A DNA stretch of 64,000 nucleotides, taken from the NCBI RefSeq assembly GCF_003097635.1, contig NZ_QCZI01000003.1:1-64000 (forward strand), given 5' to 3'. This DNA comes from Flavobacterium psychrotolerans. Lineage in GTDB: Bacteria; Bacteroidota; Bacteroidia; Flavobacteriales; Flavobacteriaceae. This document shows, piece after piece, positions 36,067 to 45,879 of this stretch (its first letter is position 1; each line of letters starts with the position of its first letter). The notes under the pieces are model-generated. The model saw only the letters and a list, made by a program, of their open reading frames with translations. It ran no database searches and was not told the origin of the DNA. Position numbers and translations under genes: made by a program.

Positions 36067-36816
36067 TTAATCAAAAATCAATCTTCCGCGATAATGCTGA
36101 ACAACTGGAAATATTGGAGGCCTTGAATTGCAATACACATCCCCAACATTATAGATATCACCCGTAATGACATTAATGGGATGCACAAACATATCGTTTG
36201 ATCCTCTATGGTAAAGTCTAATTGTGTTAGAAAACAAATTTTCTCCATGAAATATCCCTCCGTTTTCATAGAAATTCACATTCATTTCATTGGTTTTACC
36301 GGAAATAAAATAGCGTGAAAGATTGTTGTTTTCGATGAATAAATTTTGATTGTCAATTTGGAGGATGTAATCCCCTGTTCCTATACCTTTATACCCATCC
36401 ACATTGTCCATGGAAACCAAATGCAAGTTTGGATAGGTTAAAATACCGTTAGAAGAAATATTTTTTTCGGTTTTACAATAAATATCCGTTATGTTTGGTG
36501 CCGTAACATAAATTACCGTTTCTCCATATTCGCGAACCCAATTGCAAGTTGTGTTGTCTTCTAAAGTCAATGTATTATCGAATACCTTCACTTCAATGTC
36601 ATTAATTAAATTTTCGCCGGTTCTTACCTCAACTTTATATTGGTCGCCTTGGGTTATCACCAAAGCAATTCCTTTATGAACAATTATTTTATTGAACAAG
36701 ATACCTTCATAAATTTTAGATGTCAGTTGTCCGCTCGATTTTATGCAATCACCTGTTTTTTCGCAACTTGCAAAAAATAGAACCAAACCGATTAAAGTTA
36801 AAAAAAATTTCATCAT
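36067..36816 (-). CDS. GIN-domain (DUF2807) lipoprotein
   Basis: 249 residues. Lipobox VLFFASCEK puts the acylated Cys near residue 18. The rest is a beta-rich, repeat-like fold typical of the putative auto-transporter adhesin head GIN domain (FNKIIVHKGIALVITQGDQYKVEVRTGENLINDIEVKV). Likely a surface or periplasmic protein; function unknown. It is 6 bases after the PagL-like gene, so both are probably co-transcribed. Confidence 0.82.
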   Translation of the reverse strand: MMKFFLTLIGLVLFFASCEKTGDCIKSSGQLTSKIYEGILFNKIIVHKGIALVITQGDQYKVEVRTGENLINDIEVKVFDNTLTLEDNTTCNWVREYGETVIYVTAPNITDIYCKTEKNISSNGILTYPNLHLVSMDNVDGYKGIGTGDYILQIDNQNLFIENNNLSRYFISGKTNEMNVNFYENGGIFHGENLFSNTIRLYHRGSNDMFVHPINVITGDIYNVGDVYCNSRPPIFPVVQHYRGRLIFD

Positions 36817-36822
36817 AAAAAT

Positions 36823-37917
36823 TTAGAATCGAATGCCCATTACCAATTCCATAGATTCTGCTAAAAAACCATGTGTTTTTAAAGAAAGCCCTGTGAAAAT
36901 TTGGTTTGAAATGTAATATTTCATCCCAACTCTGTCATAAATAGGAGCATCTTCTTTAAATGGCCTATACACGTAATACCCCAATTGTGCCTCTAAAGAA
37001 ATCCTATTGATGAACAATTCATGACCGATAAAAAGCCCTACTCTTTTATAATCCGTATTAATATCCACATGGTCTTCAGGGAACGAAATGGCACGAAAAC
37101 GAATGTATTCTTTAAAAGAAGTGGTTAAAAACAATTCAGTCCCTGCTTGTAAAGCGCTTTTTCTGTTTATTCTTTTGTCGGCATAGAAACTAAGATGATA
37201 AAATGGTTTTTGTCCACTTTCTATGACTGGACTTTCGTTAACACCTGTGCGAAGTACCACATTGTACCTTATGGGCTCTGTATATTTCAATCCCAAAGAA
37301 ACGGTGTCTGATTTTTTGTTTGGAACAGCATCAAAATTGTAATTGATTCCTAGGTTAAAACCATACGTATTTATTCCGCTATTTGGGGATTTTATCCTTC
37401 CGTTAGAAAAATGAGTAAATACTAGTCCGGCTTGAATACCCATTTTATCAATAATATTTTCCTTTTTATAATTTAGAACAAAATCAATATTGCCCATTAA
37501 TTTTGAACCGAATGCTTTATTCTTACTATTAGTTACTTTATGGTATGGGTTTGTGGTCATAGCAATTCCCTGCGCTATTTTTAACGACAGATTCCTATTC
37601 AAAAAATAGAAATTATAGAAAGCACCAATAGCATAGTTTTTTCCTAAAATTTCATTTTTGAAGTCCTGAAATAAGAAATAACCACCGTAATCCGGATAAT
37701 TATAAATAGATTGCCACTGTTCTTTTCCGTGCGTGTGTTTTGAAAAACTTACCAATACCCCATCAGGATGTCCGGTTACCAATTGGTACATGTCGGGCGA
37801 ATGAGCGAGCACATTCCCTTTTAAAAAACTGACATCAATAGCATTTGTATCCTCAAATTCTTGAGCAAAAATTACAGATGTTGCAAACACCAGAAATACC
37901 AAAAAAAATACTCTCAT
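36823..37917 (-). CDS. PagL-like lipid A deacylase / acyloxyacyl hydrolase
   Basis: 364 residues with a signal peptide ending VIFAQE. It is predicted as an outer-membrane beta-barrel. His169 and Ser171 in FTHFSNGRIKSPNSGIN match the catalytic His-x-Ser of PagL, which removes the 3-O acyl chain of lipid A. It is longer than enterobacterial PagL, as usual in Bacteroidota. A TATATTTG box at 37934-37941 on the minus strand lies just upstream. Confidence 0.84.
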   Translation of the reverse strand: MRVFFLVFLVFATSVIFAQEFEDTNAIDVSFLKGNVLAHSPDMYQLVTGHPDGVLVSFSKHTHGKEQWQSIYNYPDYGGYFLFQDFKNEILGKNYAIGAFYNFYFLNRNLSLKIAQGIAMTTNPYHKVTNSKNKAFGSKLMGNIDFVLNYKKENIIDKMGIQAGLVFTHFSNGRIKSPNSGINTYGFNLGINYNFDAVPNKKSDTVSLGLKYTEPIRYNVVLRTGVNESPVIESGQKPFYHLSFYADKRINRKSALQAGTELFLTTSFKEYIRFRAISFPEDHVDINTDYKRVGLFIGHELFINRISLEAQLGYYVYRPFKEDAPIYDRVGMKYYISNQIFTGLSLKTHGFLAESMELVMGIRF

Positions 37918-37948
37918 TTAAAATATCAAAAGACAAATATATTCCTTT

Positions 37949-38905
37949 TTAGAATATGGCTTTCGCTATCTGTCTAATGTTTTCGGATTTACCCATAGAG
38001 TAATAATGCAATACGGGAACACCTGCATTTTTCAACTCTAATGATTGTTGAATTGACCACTCCACACCCACTTGCCTTACATCGGCAGAAGTTTTGCATT
38101 TTTCGATAGCATTAATTAAGTCTTCAGGCAAATCGATTCGGAAAATTTGAGGCAATATTTGTAAATGTCTTTTGACTGCAATAGGTTTTATTCCTGGAAT
38201 AATAGGTACTGTGATTCCTATTTCTCTGGCTTTAGCAACAAATTCAAAGTATTTGGCATTGTCAAAAAACATTTGGGTAACGACATAATCCGCACCTGAA
38301 TCGACCTTTTCTTTCAGTCTTTTTAAATCCGATTGTAAAGAGGGTGATTCTAAATGTTTTTCTGGATAACCCGCAACTCCAATACAAAAATTGGCTTTGT
38401 TATCGATATCCATAACGTTATGTAAGTATTTCCCTTGATTCAATTGATTGATTTGATGCACTAAATCGGTCGCAAAATCATTCCCCCCTTCTTTTGGAAT
38501 AAAAGACTGTTCGTCTTTCATGGCATCACCACGCAAAGCCATCACGTTATCAATTCCCAGATAGTGACAATCTACCAATAAATACTCCGTTTCTTCTTTA
38601 GTAAAACCACCGCAAAGCACGTGAGGAACGGTATCTACATTGTATTTATGTTTTATGGACGCACAAATCCCTAAAGTTCCGGGGCGCATTCTGGTCAGTT
38701 TTTTTTCTAATAAACCATTTCCTTTATCCACATAGATGTACTCCTCGCGAGAAGTGGTCACATCAATAAATGGTGGCTTGAACTCCATCAACGGATCGAT
38801 ATTATCATACAATTCCTGAATACTTTTTCCTTTTTGTGGCGGAATAATTTCGAAGGAAAACAATGTTTTTCCCTGTGCGTTTTCTATATGTTCTGTTACT
38901 TTCAT
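37949..38905 (-). CDS. metF: Methylenetetrahydrofolate reductase
   Basis: 318 residues. LFSFEIIPPQKGKS at the N-terminus, VDTVPHVLCGGFTKEE, NVMALRGDAMKDE and DYVVTQMFFDNAKYFEF are MetF motifs. It makes 5-methyl-THF for the methionine synthase encoded upstream on the same strand. The 84-base gap to metH contains an imperfect inverted repeat (AAGTCGAAAGTCA / TGACTTTCGACTT). Confidence 0.93.
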   Translation of the reverse strand: MKVTEHIENAQGKTLFSFEIIPPQKGKSIQELYDNIDPLMEFKPPFIDVTTSREEYIYVDKGNGLLEKKLTRMRPGTLGICASIKHKYNVDTVPHVLCGGFTKEETEYLLVDCHYLGIDNVMALRGDAMKDEQSFIPKEGGNDFATDLVHQINQLNQGKYLHNVMDIDNKANFCIGVAGYPEKHLESPSLQSDLKRLKEKVDSGADYVVTQMFFDNAKYFEFVAKAREIGITVPIIPGIKPIAVKRHLQILPQIFRIDLPEDLINAIEKCKTSADVRQVGVEWSIQQSLELKNAGVPVLHYYSMGKSENIRQIAKAIF

Positions 38906-38919
38906 TGTTATGTCTTAAA

Positions 38920-38982
38920 GTTTGAAAGTCGAAAGTCAGAAAGCCAAGTCCTTTATTGACTTTATGACTTTCGACTTTATGA
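38920..38982. repeat. Inverted repeat in the metH-metF gap
   Basis: AAAGTCGAAAGTCA near 38926-38939 pairs with TGACTTTCGACTTTATGACT near 38963-38982, around an 23-base loop. Words of this AAAGTC type recur in gaps at 32612-32672. It could be a terminator-like or mRNA-stability hairpin. Confidence 0.6.
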
Positions 38983-38989
38983 CTGTTTT

Positions 38990-41671
38990 TTAATCTGCGA
39001 TATTAGGATTCAACCATTTCATGGCTACTTCGGTTGGAATACTTCTTCGTTTGGCGTAATCAATGACTTGGTCTTCTTTTATTTTTCCGAGCCCAAAATA
39101 CTTGCTTTCCGGATTTCCAAAATAATATCCCGATACCGAAGAAGCCGGCCACATCGCCATACTTTCGGTCAAAGTTACCCCAATTTCTTGTTCTACATTT
39201 AATAATTTCCAAATTGTTGGTTTTTCTAAATGGTCTGGACAAGCCGGATAACCTGGAGCTGGACGAATTCCTTTGTACGTTTCTTCGATTAGAGCTTCAG
39301 TGCTTAAAACCTCATCGGCTGCATATCCCCAAATTTTCTTCCGGATTTTTTCGTGCAAATATTCTGCAAAAGCCTCCGCAAAACGATCCGCTAATGCTTT
39401 CACCATAATCGAATTATAATCGTCTAAGTCTTTTTCGAATTCAGCAGCCCATTCATCCACGCCAAAACCGGTGGTTACACAAAATGCTCCCATATAATCT
39501 GTTTTTCCACTGTCTTTTGGCGCAATAAAATCCGCTAAAGCGATGTTTGGCGCCCCTTTTGTTTTTTGCGATTGCTGACGCAAAGTTAAGAATTTCTCCA
39601 ACACTTTTCCGCTGGCATCACGCAATTCGATATCATCATCATTGATTTGATTGGCTGGAAAAATCCCGTAAATCCCTTTAGCGGTAAGTTTTTTTTCTTT
39701 CAAAATTATTTCCAACATTTCCTGCGCATCCGCAAAAACGGAAGTCGCTTGCTCGCCCACAACTGCATCGGTCAAAATTACTGGATATTTTCCGAACAAT
39801 TCCCACGTTCTGAAAAATGGTGTCCAATCGATATACGGAACCAAAACATCCAAATCTACTTCGATAGTCTGTTCTCCAATTACATTTGGTTTTACAGGAG
39901 TAAAATTCTCCCAATCCAATTGTAATTTATTTTTTCGAGCTTGCTCAATGGTCAAGAAATTTTTATCACGGGAGCGATTCAAAAACGTTTCACGGAATGC
40001 GTCATATTCCTCGCGAATCGTACTCGCGTATAATTTTTTATCACTGTTCAACAAACTTCCCGCGACCGTAACCGCCCTCGAAGCATCATTTACATGAATC
40101 ACAGTTTCTCTATATTGAGGCGCAATTTTCACGGCAGTATGGGCACGAGAAGTCGTTGCGCCACCAATCATCACAGGGATTTTCATTCCTCTTTTATCCA
40201 GTTCCTTGGCGAGATAAACCATTTCGTCCAGTGATGGCGTAATCAATCCGCTTAGCCCTATAATATCTACGTTGTGCTCAATGGCTGCGGCAATAATTTT
40301 TTCAGGAGGCACCATTACACCCAAATCTACAATCTCATAATTATTACACGCAAGTACCACGCTTACAATATTTTTACCAATATCGTGCACATCTCCTTTT
40401 ACGGTTGCCATCAAAATTTTTCCATTCCCTTGTTTGTCTCCAGCTTGTTTACTTGCTTCGATAAACGGTAATAAATAGGCCACCGCTTTTTTCATTACAC
40501 GAGCCGATTTTACCACCTGTGGCAAAAACATTTTACCCGAACCAAATAAATCTCCAACAACGTTCATCCCTGTCATCAGGTTAATTTCGATAACTTCGAT
40601 TGGTTTTGTAGCTGCTAATCGGGCTTCTTCGACATCAATTTCTATAAAGGCATCGACTCCTTTTACAAGTGAGTGCGTAATCCGTTCTTGAACTGTTCCC
40701 GAACGCCATTCTTGTACTGCTTTTTCGTTGCTCTTTACATCGCCTTTTACATTCTCGGCAAAATCCAACAGCCTTTCGGTGGCATCATCGCGTCTATTTA
40801 GAATTACATCTTCAACATGTTCTAATAAATCTTTAGGGATTTCGTCGTAAATCGAAAGCATTTCCGGATTCACAATTCCCATCGTCATTCCGTGTTGAAT
40901 GGCGTGGTACAAGAAAACCGAGTGCATCGCTTCACGAACGGTATCATTCCCTCTAAAAGAAAACGAAACGTTACTCACCCCACCGCTTATGTGTGCGTGT
41001 GGCAAATTTTCCCGAACCCATTTTGTCCCTCTAAAGAAATCCAAAGCGTTTAGGCGGTGTTCCTCCATTCCTGTGGCAACAGGAAATATATTCAAATCAA
41101 AAATAATATCCTGTGGCGCAAAACCAACTTTGTTGACCAAAATATCATACGAACGTTGGCAAATTTCTACTCTACGTTCGTAATTATCGGCCTGACCTAC
41201 CTCATCAAAAGCCATAACAATTACAGCTGCTCCATATCGTTTGATGAGTTTGGCATATTTAATAAAGTTTTCTTCGCCTTCTTTTAATGAAATGGAATTT
41301 ACGACACTCTTTCCCTGCACCACTTTCAATCCTGCCTCAATAATATCCCATTTTGAGCTGTCAATCATGATTGGAACTCTGGAAATATCGGGTTCGGCTG
41401 CAATCAAATTCAGGAATTTTGTCATGGCATATTCACCGTCCAACATTCCTTCATCCATATTAATATCGATGATTTGTGCGCCGCCTTCTACTTGCTCTTT
41501 GGCAATGCTTAATGCTTCTTCGTATTTTTCTTCCTTGATTAATCGAAGGAATTTTCTGGAACCCGTTACATTCGTTCGTTCCCCAATGTTTACAAATACG
41601 CTGTTTGGCGTAATGATTAAGGGTTCTAATCCCGATAATACAAGGTTTCTTCTCGTTTCTTCTTGTGACAT
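38990..41671 (-). CDS. metH: Methionine synthase, folate/cobalamin/reactivation part
   Basis: 893 residues. Domains in order: pterin-binding (about 10-290, [20 protein letters not shown]), cobalamin-binding with the cap region and [25 protein letters not shown] (about 420-560, His ligand in DxHxxG), and the C-terminal SAM-binding reactivation domain ([15 protein letters not shown] near 825). It lacks the homocysteine-binding domain, which is a separate gene at 43446-44447. The two must act together to form B12-dependent methionine synthase. Confidence 0.93.
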   Translation of the reverse strand: MSQEETRRNLVLSGLEPLIITPNSVFVNIGERTNVTGSRKFLRLIKEEKYEEALSIAKEQVEGGAQIIDINMDEGMLDGEYAMTKFLNLIAAEPDISRVPIMIDSSKWDIIEAGLKVVQGKSVVNSISLKEGEENFIKYAKLIKRYGAAVIVMAFDEVGQADNYERRVEICQRSYDILVNKVGFAPQDIIFDLNIFPVATGMEEHRLNALDFFRGTKWVRENLPHAHISGGVSNVSFSFRGNDTVREAMHSVFLYHAIQHGMTMGIVNPEMLSIYDEIPKDLLEHVEDVILNRRDDATERLLDFAENVKGDVKSNEKAVQEWRSGTVQERITHSLVKGVDAFIEIDVEEARLAATKPIEVIEINLMTGMNVVGDLFGSGKMFLPQVVKSARVMKKAVAYLLPFIEASKQAGDKQGNGKILMATVKGDVHDIGKNIVSVVLACNNYEIVDLGVMVPPEKIIAAAIEHNVDIIGLSGLITPSLDEMVYLAKELDKRGMKIPVMIGGATTSRAHTAVKIAPQYRETVIHVNDASRAVTVAGSLLNSDKKLYASTIREEYDAFRETFLNRSRDKNFLTIEQARKNKLQLDWENFTPVKPNVIGEQTIEVDLDVLVPYIDWTPFFRTWELFGKYPVILTDAVVGEQATSVFADAQEMLEIILKEKKLTAKGIYGIFPANQINDDDIELRDASGKVLEKFLTLRQQSQKTKGAPNIALADFIAPKDSGKTDYMGAFCVTTGFGVDEWAAEFEKDLDDYNSIMVKALADRFAEAFAEYLHEKIRKKIWGYAADEVLSTEALIEETYKGIRPAPGYPACPDHLEKPTIWKLLNVEQEIGVTLTESMAMWPASSVSGYYFGNPESKYFGLGKIKEDQVIDYAKRRSIPTEVAMKWLNPNIAD

Positions 41672-41740
41672 TTTTGTTTTGAGTTACTAAGTCCCTAACT
41701 AGCTTAGATCCTGAATTCTATTTTTTATTCTTCAAAAGTT

Positions 41741-42565
41741 TTATTCCAAAAGTTTTTTTGCACTTATGGAACTGACTATTTTTTTACCCGTTTTTTCTTC
41801 AATTTCTTTACGGGTGTTTCCTGCAATAGTTCCACCTTGTTTCGCAATGGTTTTGTTTTGCTGGAATGTTTTCGGCTTTTTTTCTTTACTTATTTCGGTT
41901 GTCGTAGCCTCGGCTAACATATTCAAAACCAATTCTAAATTGGACATATTATCCCGAAGATTTTCTTTTTTTAAATCCTTCAAATTTTTATATTCCTTAA
42001 CTGAAAGTCCGCTCCAAGCCTTCGTTATTTCATCTGTAAGAATTGCATATTCTTGTCCTTTCTTCACTCCTCGTATTTCCCATTCGTCCGTAAGGTCTTT
42101 ACGAACTTCTATGCTTTTCAGTCGTTGGTTCACCCATTCTTTGGAGTATCCTTTTTTGAGATAGGTTTCCATCAATCGGTCAATTCCTTTTTCGGGATCG
42201 GCTATTTCGTCTAGTCTTTCGCTTCCTACTTTAGCCAACCAAAGTTTAAATGGCTCCGCATTTGGCGATGGTACTGATTGGATTAATCTAAAAAGTTGCT
42301 CGGTATCAGCGACATCGGTCAATCTCATTTTGCCGTCTTCGGCAACAAGTTTCAACCGGTTACAATTTGTAACCGTTTCATTTCCCTCTTTTAGAAGTCG
42401 GCTTTTAAGTACTTTCCAATAGTTTCTTGCTCCTTGATGGTCTATTTGATTTGACAATATAGCGATAACATCCACAATAGAAAAATACCATTGCTCCTCG
42501 TCATCATTCCATACAGAACGCACTTGCTTTTGCTCGAATAGTTTTAATGCGGATTCTTTGGTCAT
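41741..42565 (-). CDS. BRO/Bro-N-type antirepressor-like protein
   Basis: 274 residues. VRSVWNDDEEQWYFSIVDVIAIL with the following RNYWKVLKSRL and FRLIQSVPSPNAEPFKLWLAKVG match the Bro-N domain found in phage antirepressors and many stand-alone bacterial genes. The C-terminal region (about 230-274) is Lys-rich with TIAKQGGTIAGNTRKEIEEKTGKKI. It lies between the two halves of the methionine synthase operon, with a foldback repeat on its upstream side, and looks like an inserted mobile-type gene. DNA binding is expected for the family; the target is unknown. Confidence 0.82.
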   Translation of the reverse strand: MTKESALKLFEQKQVRSVWNDDEEQWYFSIVDVIAILSNQIDHQGARNYWKVLKSRLLKEGNETVTNCNRLKLVAEDGKMRLTDVADTEQLFRLIQSVPSPNAEPFKLWLAKVGSERLDEIADPEKGIDRLMETYLKKGYSKEWVNQRLKSIEVRKDLTDEWEIRGVKKGQEYAILTDEITKAWSGLSVKEYKNLKDLKKENLRDNMSNLELVLNMLAEATTTEISKEKKPKTFQQNKTIAKQGGTIAGNTRKEIEEKTGKKIVSSISAKKLLE

Positions 42566-42585
42566 CGTTGTTGCTTTATTATTTC

Positions 42586-42611
42586 AAACCGTGACAATTC
42601 TTCACGGTTTT
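42586..42611. terminator. Terminator-like hairpin beside the Bro-N gene
   Basis: AAACCGTG / CACGGTTT with a nine-base loop, followed on the plus strand by TATTTTT. It lies just upstream of the Bro-N start and may end transcription coming from either side. Confidence 0.55.
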
Positions 42612-42705
42612 ATTTTTATCAAATTTCAGTTGACTACAATTTGTAACCAACTGAATTTGTTGCCAAAATCCTCAAACAGTTTGAGCATTTTATATTTTTT
42701 TTTAC

Positions 42706-42828
42706 GCTGTGCGAAGTCTCCCGACTTCGTACCCAATCCTATATGCCATTCCAACTTTAACAATTTATTCTATGACATCTGTTTGTTACTCATTGGAATA
42801 GCTACGAAGTCGGGAGACTTCGCAGAGC
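42706..42828. repeat. Foldback element with two inverted REP-like palindromes
   Basis: The palindrome CGAAGTC-TCCC-GACTTCG (42712-42729) occurs again in reverse orientation at 42805-42822 with loop GGGA. A 22-base block is shared between the two ends as an inverted repeat, and ATTCCA / TGGAAT pairs further inside. The whole 123-base unit could fold on itself like a BIME or a MITE. Confidence 0.88.
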
Positions 42829-42890
42829 ATCCGTATTTTAAAGAACTTTCATTTTTTTTAAGAACACTTTGAAGAGCTGGGGGTACTATT

Positions 42891-43403
42891 TTATTTTGCT
42901 TCTAAAATTATCTTTATTTTAGAGACAATTCTTTCTTCAAATTGTTTTTTTAATTTTCGGTTTTCCCAAAACCAATAGTCTTCATTAATAGTTTTCCAAC
43001 CAAAACCATTCATTCCGTCTTCCCAATTTTTTAAATTCAAATTGTCATTAACCTCTACAAAAGCTAATGTTGTACCATTTTTTTTGTTAGATCTTGTCCA
43101 AGTACGTAGTACTTTATTCTCTTTTTTAAAATAGAAATATACGATGTATTTATAAGCGTCATTTCGTCCTCCTTCAATGTTAATGACGTCTTTTAAATAA
43201 GCTGGTGGTATTAAATCCGGCTGTTGCTTTTTTAACGCATTAATTGCTTTAATTACCTCTTCTTCTGATACATTTAGCTCATAAGTTTCTGCAAATGGGT
43301 CAGTACCACCATTAAAAAAAATACGTCCAAATTTATAAATTGCAAATAAGACTAAAAGAATAAGTCCTATTCGGTAAAGAGTTGAAAGTCGTTTAGTTTG
43401 CAT
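42891..43403 (-). CDS. Unknown single-pass membrane protein
   Basis: 170 residues. A basic N-terminus and one membrane helix (about 11-28) precede a soluble domain of about 130 residues with WTRSNKKNGTTLAFVEVND and a Lys/Glu-rich end. No family recognised. It lies 42 bases after the homocysteine-methyltransferase gene, and is separated from the metH C-terminal gene by the foldback element and the Bro-N gene. Confidence 0.7.
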   Translation of the reverse strand: MQTKRLSTLYRIGLILLVLFAIYKFGRIFFNGGTDPFAETYELNVSEEEVIKAINALKKQQPDLIPPAYLKDVINIEGGRNDAYKYIVYFYFKKENKVLRTWTRSNKKNGTTLAFVEVNDNLNLKNWEDGMNGFGWKTINEDYWFWENRKLKKQFEERIVSKIKIILEAK

Positions 43404-43445
43404 AATTTCATTTGTCTCAGACGCGATAAATCACGTCTCTACGTT

Positions 43446-44447
43446 TTACATCGTTGCTGTTGACACACGTGGTTTATAATCCTTTGCAATATCAGCAATC
43501 AGCTTGATATGTCCTGGGGTTGTTCCGCAACAACCGCCTATGATATTAATTAAATTATCGTCTAAATATTCTTTGATGAATGCCTGCATTTGCTCTGGTG
43601 TTTCATCGTATTCCCCAAAGGCATTTGGTAATCCTGCATTAGGATGTGCCGAAACATTGAATGAAGTATTTTGTGATAAGGTTTGTAAATAAGGCTTCAA
43701 CAAATCCGCCCCCAAAGCACAATTGAATCCTACACTCAACAACGGAATGTGCGAAACGGAAACCAAAAACGCTTCCACGGTTTGTCCCGAAAGTGTTCTT
43801 CCTGAGGCATCGGTGATCGTTCCGGAAACCATGATTGGAATATCTATTTTGCGTTCGTCTTTGACTTCTTCGATGGCAAAAAGTGCCGCCTTTGCGTTTA
43901 GCGTATCAAAGATTGTTTCTACCAAAAGCAAATCTACACCACCATCTAGCAAGGCTTCGACCTGTTGTTTGTAGGCAATGCGTAAATCATCAAAAGTTAC
44001 GGCTCTGTAACCCGGATCATTTACATCTGGCGACATACTCGCCGTACGGTTTGTTGGGCCTATTGAACCCGCAACAAAACGAGGTTTGTCTGGATTTCGT
44101 GCGGTGAATTCATCGGCTACTTCACGGGCTATTTTAGCCGATTGGTAGTTCAATTCATAAACGATATCTTCGAGATGGTAATCCGCCATTCCTATGGTGG
44201 TACCCGAGAACGTATTGGTTTCTACAATATCGGCTCCCGCTTCAAAATACAAAGCATGAACTGCTTTTATCGCTTGTGGCTGGGTTATGGACAACAAATC
44301 ATTATTCCCTTTTAAGGAATGGGGGAAATCTTTGAAACGTTCCCCCCTGAAATCTTCTTCGGAAAAATTGTAACGCTGTAACATGGTTCCCATTGCTCCG
44401 TCGAGTACGAGAATTCGGTTTTTTATGGCTTCTTGAATTTTTGACAT
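43446..44447 (-). CDS. metH: Homocysteine S-methyltransferase (MetH N-terminal part)
   Basis: 333 residues. [14 protein letters not shown] at the start, the first zinc Cys in [13 protein letters not shown] and the Cys pair in [13 protein letters not shown] give the three zinc ligands that activate homocysteine. This is the first domain of MetH as a separate gene; the partner domains are at 38990-41671. Between the halves lie two unrelated genes and a foldback repeat, about 1.8 kb in total. Confidence 0.93.
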   Translation of the reverse strand: MSKIQEAIKNRILVLDGAMGTMLQRYNFSEEDFRGERFKDFPHSLKGNNDLLSITQPQAIKAVHALYFEAGADIVETNTFSGTTIGMADYHLEDIVYELNYQSAKIAREVADEFTARNPDKPRFVAGSIGPTNRTASMSPDVNDPGYRAVTFDDLRIAYKQQVEALLDGGVDLLLVETIFDTLNAKAALFAIEEVKDERKIDIPIMVSGTITDASGRTLSGQTVEAFLVSVSHIPLLSVGFNCALGADLLKPYLQTLSQNTSFNVSAHPNAGLPNAFGEYDETPEQMQAFIKEYLDDNLINIIGGCCGTTPGHIKLIADIAKDYKPRVSTATM

Positions 44448-44531
44448 ATCTTATTTTTGCCGCTAAGACGCTAAGGCGCAAAGCTTTTGTTTATTTATTT
44501 GTTTTTTCCAAAAAAACACCATTCTTGGCTC

Positions 44532-44596
44532 TTTAGCCCTGATGGGAGCGGCATCCCACGCTTTTTTGCGTGGATATAGCGGACAGCAGGAACCCA
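44532..44596. repeat. Dispersed foldback repeat, copy 3 of 3
   Basis: Head TAGCCCTGATGGGAGCGGCA, inner hairpin CCACGC-TTTTTT-GCGTGG, tail ATATAGCGGACAGCAGGAA. Same family as 642-745 and 9002-9085. Confidence 0.82.
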
Positions 44597-44663
44597 AATT
44601 GGCTGAAAATACCTGATATTTCGCTCCTTATTATTTCACTATTTTGGAACTGCAAAGTAAAGC

Positions 44664-44697
44664 AATAGCCTTACCACTTGCAAGTAGTAAGGCTATT
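44664..44697 (-). terminator. Terminator of the cys operon
   Basis: Perfect 11-base stem AATAGCCTTAC / GTAAGGCTATT around CACTTGCAAGTA, 27 bases after the stop of the flavoprotein gene that ends the operon. Confidence 0.8.
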
Positions 44698-44723
44698 TTG
44701 GTATTGATTGTAAATTAGGTATT

Positions 44724-45776
44724 TTACGTTATTGCTTTTACCACGGCTTTTGGAGCCTCTTTTCGAGTTCCGTCAAAACCGTCGATACCAGAAACTGTAG
44801 TGTATTTTAGTACATATTTTTTACCCGGATTGATGATTTGGTAGGCTGCCTGACACATTAAAGTCGCTTCATGAAATCCACAAAGAATCAATTTTAATTT
44901 TCCAGGGTAGGTATTTACGTCACCTATGGCAAAAATTCCCGGAATGTTGGTTTGATAATCCAAGGCATTGTTGACTTTTATAGCATTTTTTTCGATATCC
45001 AATCCCCAATGGGCGATAGGACCTAATTTTGGAGTCAATCCAAAAAGCGGAATGAAGTAATCTGTAGGAATTGTTCTGTGCGCACCGTCTTCTTCAATAT
45101 CAATCGATTCCAGATGTTCCGCTCCGTTTAATCCTATAACTTCAGCAGGCGTAATCATTTTTATTTTTCCGGAATTTTTCAATTCCTGTACTTTTTCTAC
45201 GGAATCCAAGGCGCCTCTAAATTCATTTCTTCTATGAATCAAAGTCACTTCTGAAGCTACATTGGAAAGGAAAATACTCCAATCTAAAGCAGAATCTCCA
45301 CCTCCTGCAATTACGACTCTTTTGTTCCTGAATTTTTCAGGGTTTTTGATGAAGTATTTTATTCCTTTATTTTCATAAAATTCGATGTCTTCAATAAGTG
45401 GTTTACGAGGTTCAAAACTTCCCAATCCACCTGCAATGGCCACAACCGAGGCATGGAATTTTGTCCCTTCGTTAGACACTACAATAAAACTCCCGTCTTC
45501 TTGTTTTTCTATGGTTTCGGCACGTTCGCCAAGGGTAAATCCAGGTTCGAATTGCTTGATTTGTTCCATTAAATTATCGACCAAATCCCCCGCCAATACT
45601 TCTGGAAATCCCGGAATATCATAGATTGGTTTTTTAGGATACAATTCGGATAGTTGTCCGCCTGCCTGTGGCAATGCGTCCAAAATATGGCATTTTAATT
45701 TTAATAATCCCGCCTCAAAAACGGCAAATAAACCAGTTGGCCCGGCTCCTATTATAAGTATGTCTGTTTTAATCAT
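44724..45776 (-). CDS. Ferredoxin/flavodoxin-NADP reductase-like flavoprotein
   Basis: 350 residues. FAD motif IIGAGPTGLFAVFEAG, QAGGQLSELYPKKPIYDIPGFP, NADP motif VVIAGGGDSALDWSIFL and C-terminal GIFAIGDVNTYPGK are as in thioredoxin-reductase-like ferredoxin-NADP reductases (YumC type). The CxxC redox pair of thioredoxin reductases is absent. As last gene of the sulfate-assimilation cluster, it probably supplies electrons via ferredoxin to the sulfite reductase encoded upstream. Direct evidence for that is lacking. Confidence 0.88.
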   Translation of the reverse strand: MIKTDILIIGAGPTGLFAVFEAGLLKLKCHILDALPQAGGQLSELYPKKPIYDIPGFPEVLAGDLVDNLMEQIKQFEPGFTLGERAETIEKQEDGSFIVVSNEGTKFHASVVAIAGGLGSFEPRKPLIEDIEFYENKGIKYFIKNPEKFRNKRVVIAGGGDSALDWSIFLSNVASEVTLIHRRNEFRGALDSVEKVQELKNSGKIKMITPAEVIGLNGAEHLESIDIEEDGAHRTIPTDYFIPLFGLTPKLGPIAHWGLDIEKNAIKVNNALDYQTNIPGIFAIGDVNTYPGKLKLILCGFHEATLMCQAAYQIINPGKKYVLKYTTVSGIDGFDGTRKEAPKAVVKAIT

Positions 45777-45846
45777 TTTTCTATTCTTTACTAAATTTAT
45801 GCTTGAAAATATTGTTGTAAATTAACGATTGCTTTTTATTACTTTA

Positions 45847-45862
45847 AATGATAATTATCATT
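45847..45862. promoter_or_regulatory. Fur-box-like palindrome
   Basis: AATGATAATTATCATT is a perfect 16-base palindrome, 71 bases before the flavoprotein start and 18 bases after the siroheme gene. It uses the GATAAT/ATTATC words of Fur boxes, but the halves touch directly instead of the usual spacing. A regulatory role is possible only. Confidence 0.4.
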
Positions 45863-45879
45863 CGTTTATTGTGGCTGAT

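Noticed and set aside
42558-42872. Open reading frame of 104 codons on the plus strand.
   Set aside because: It crosses the foldback element and is translated from its palindromes; no domain is visible.
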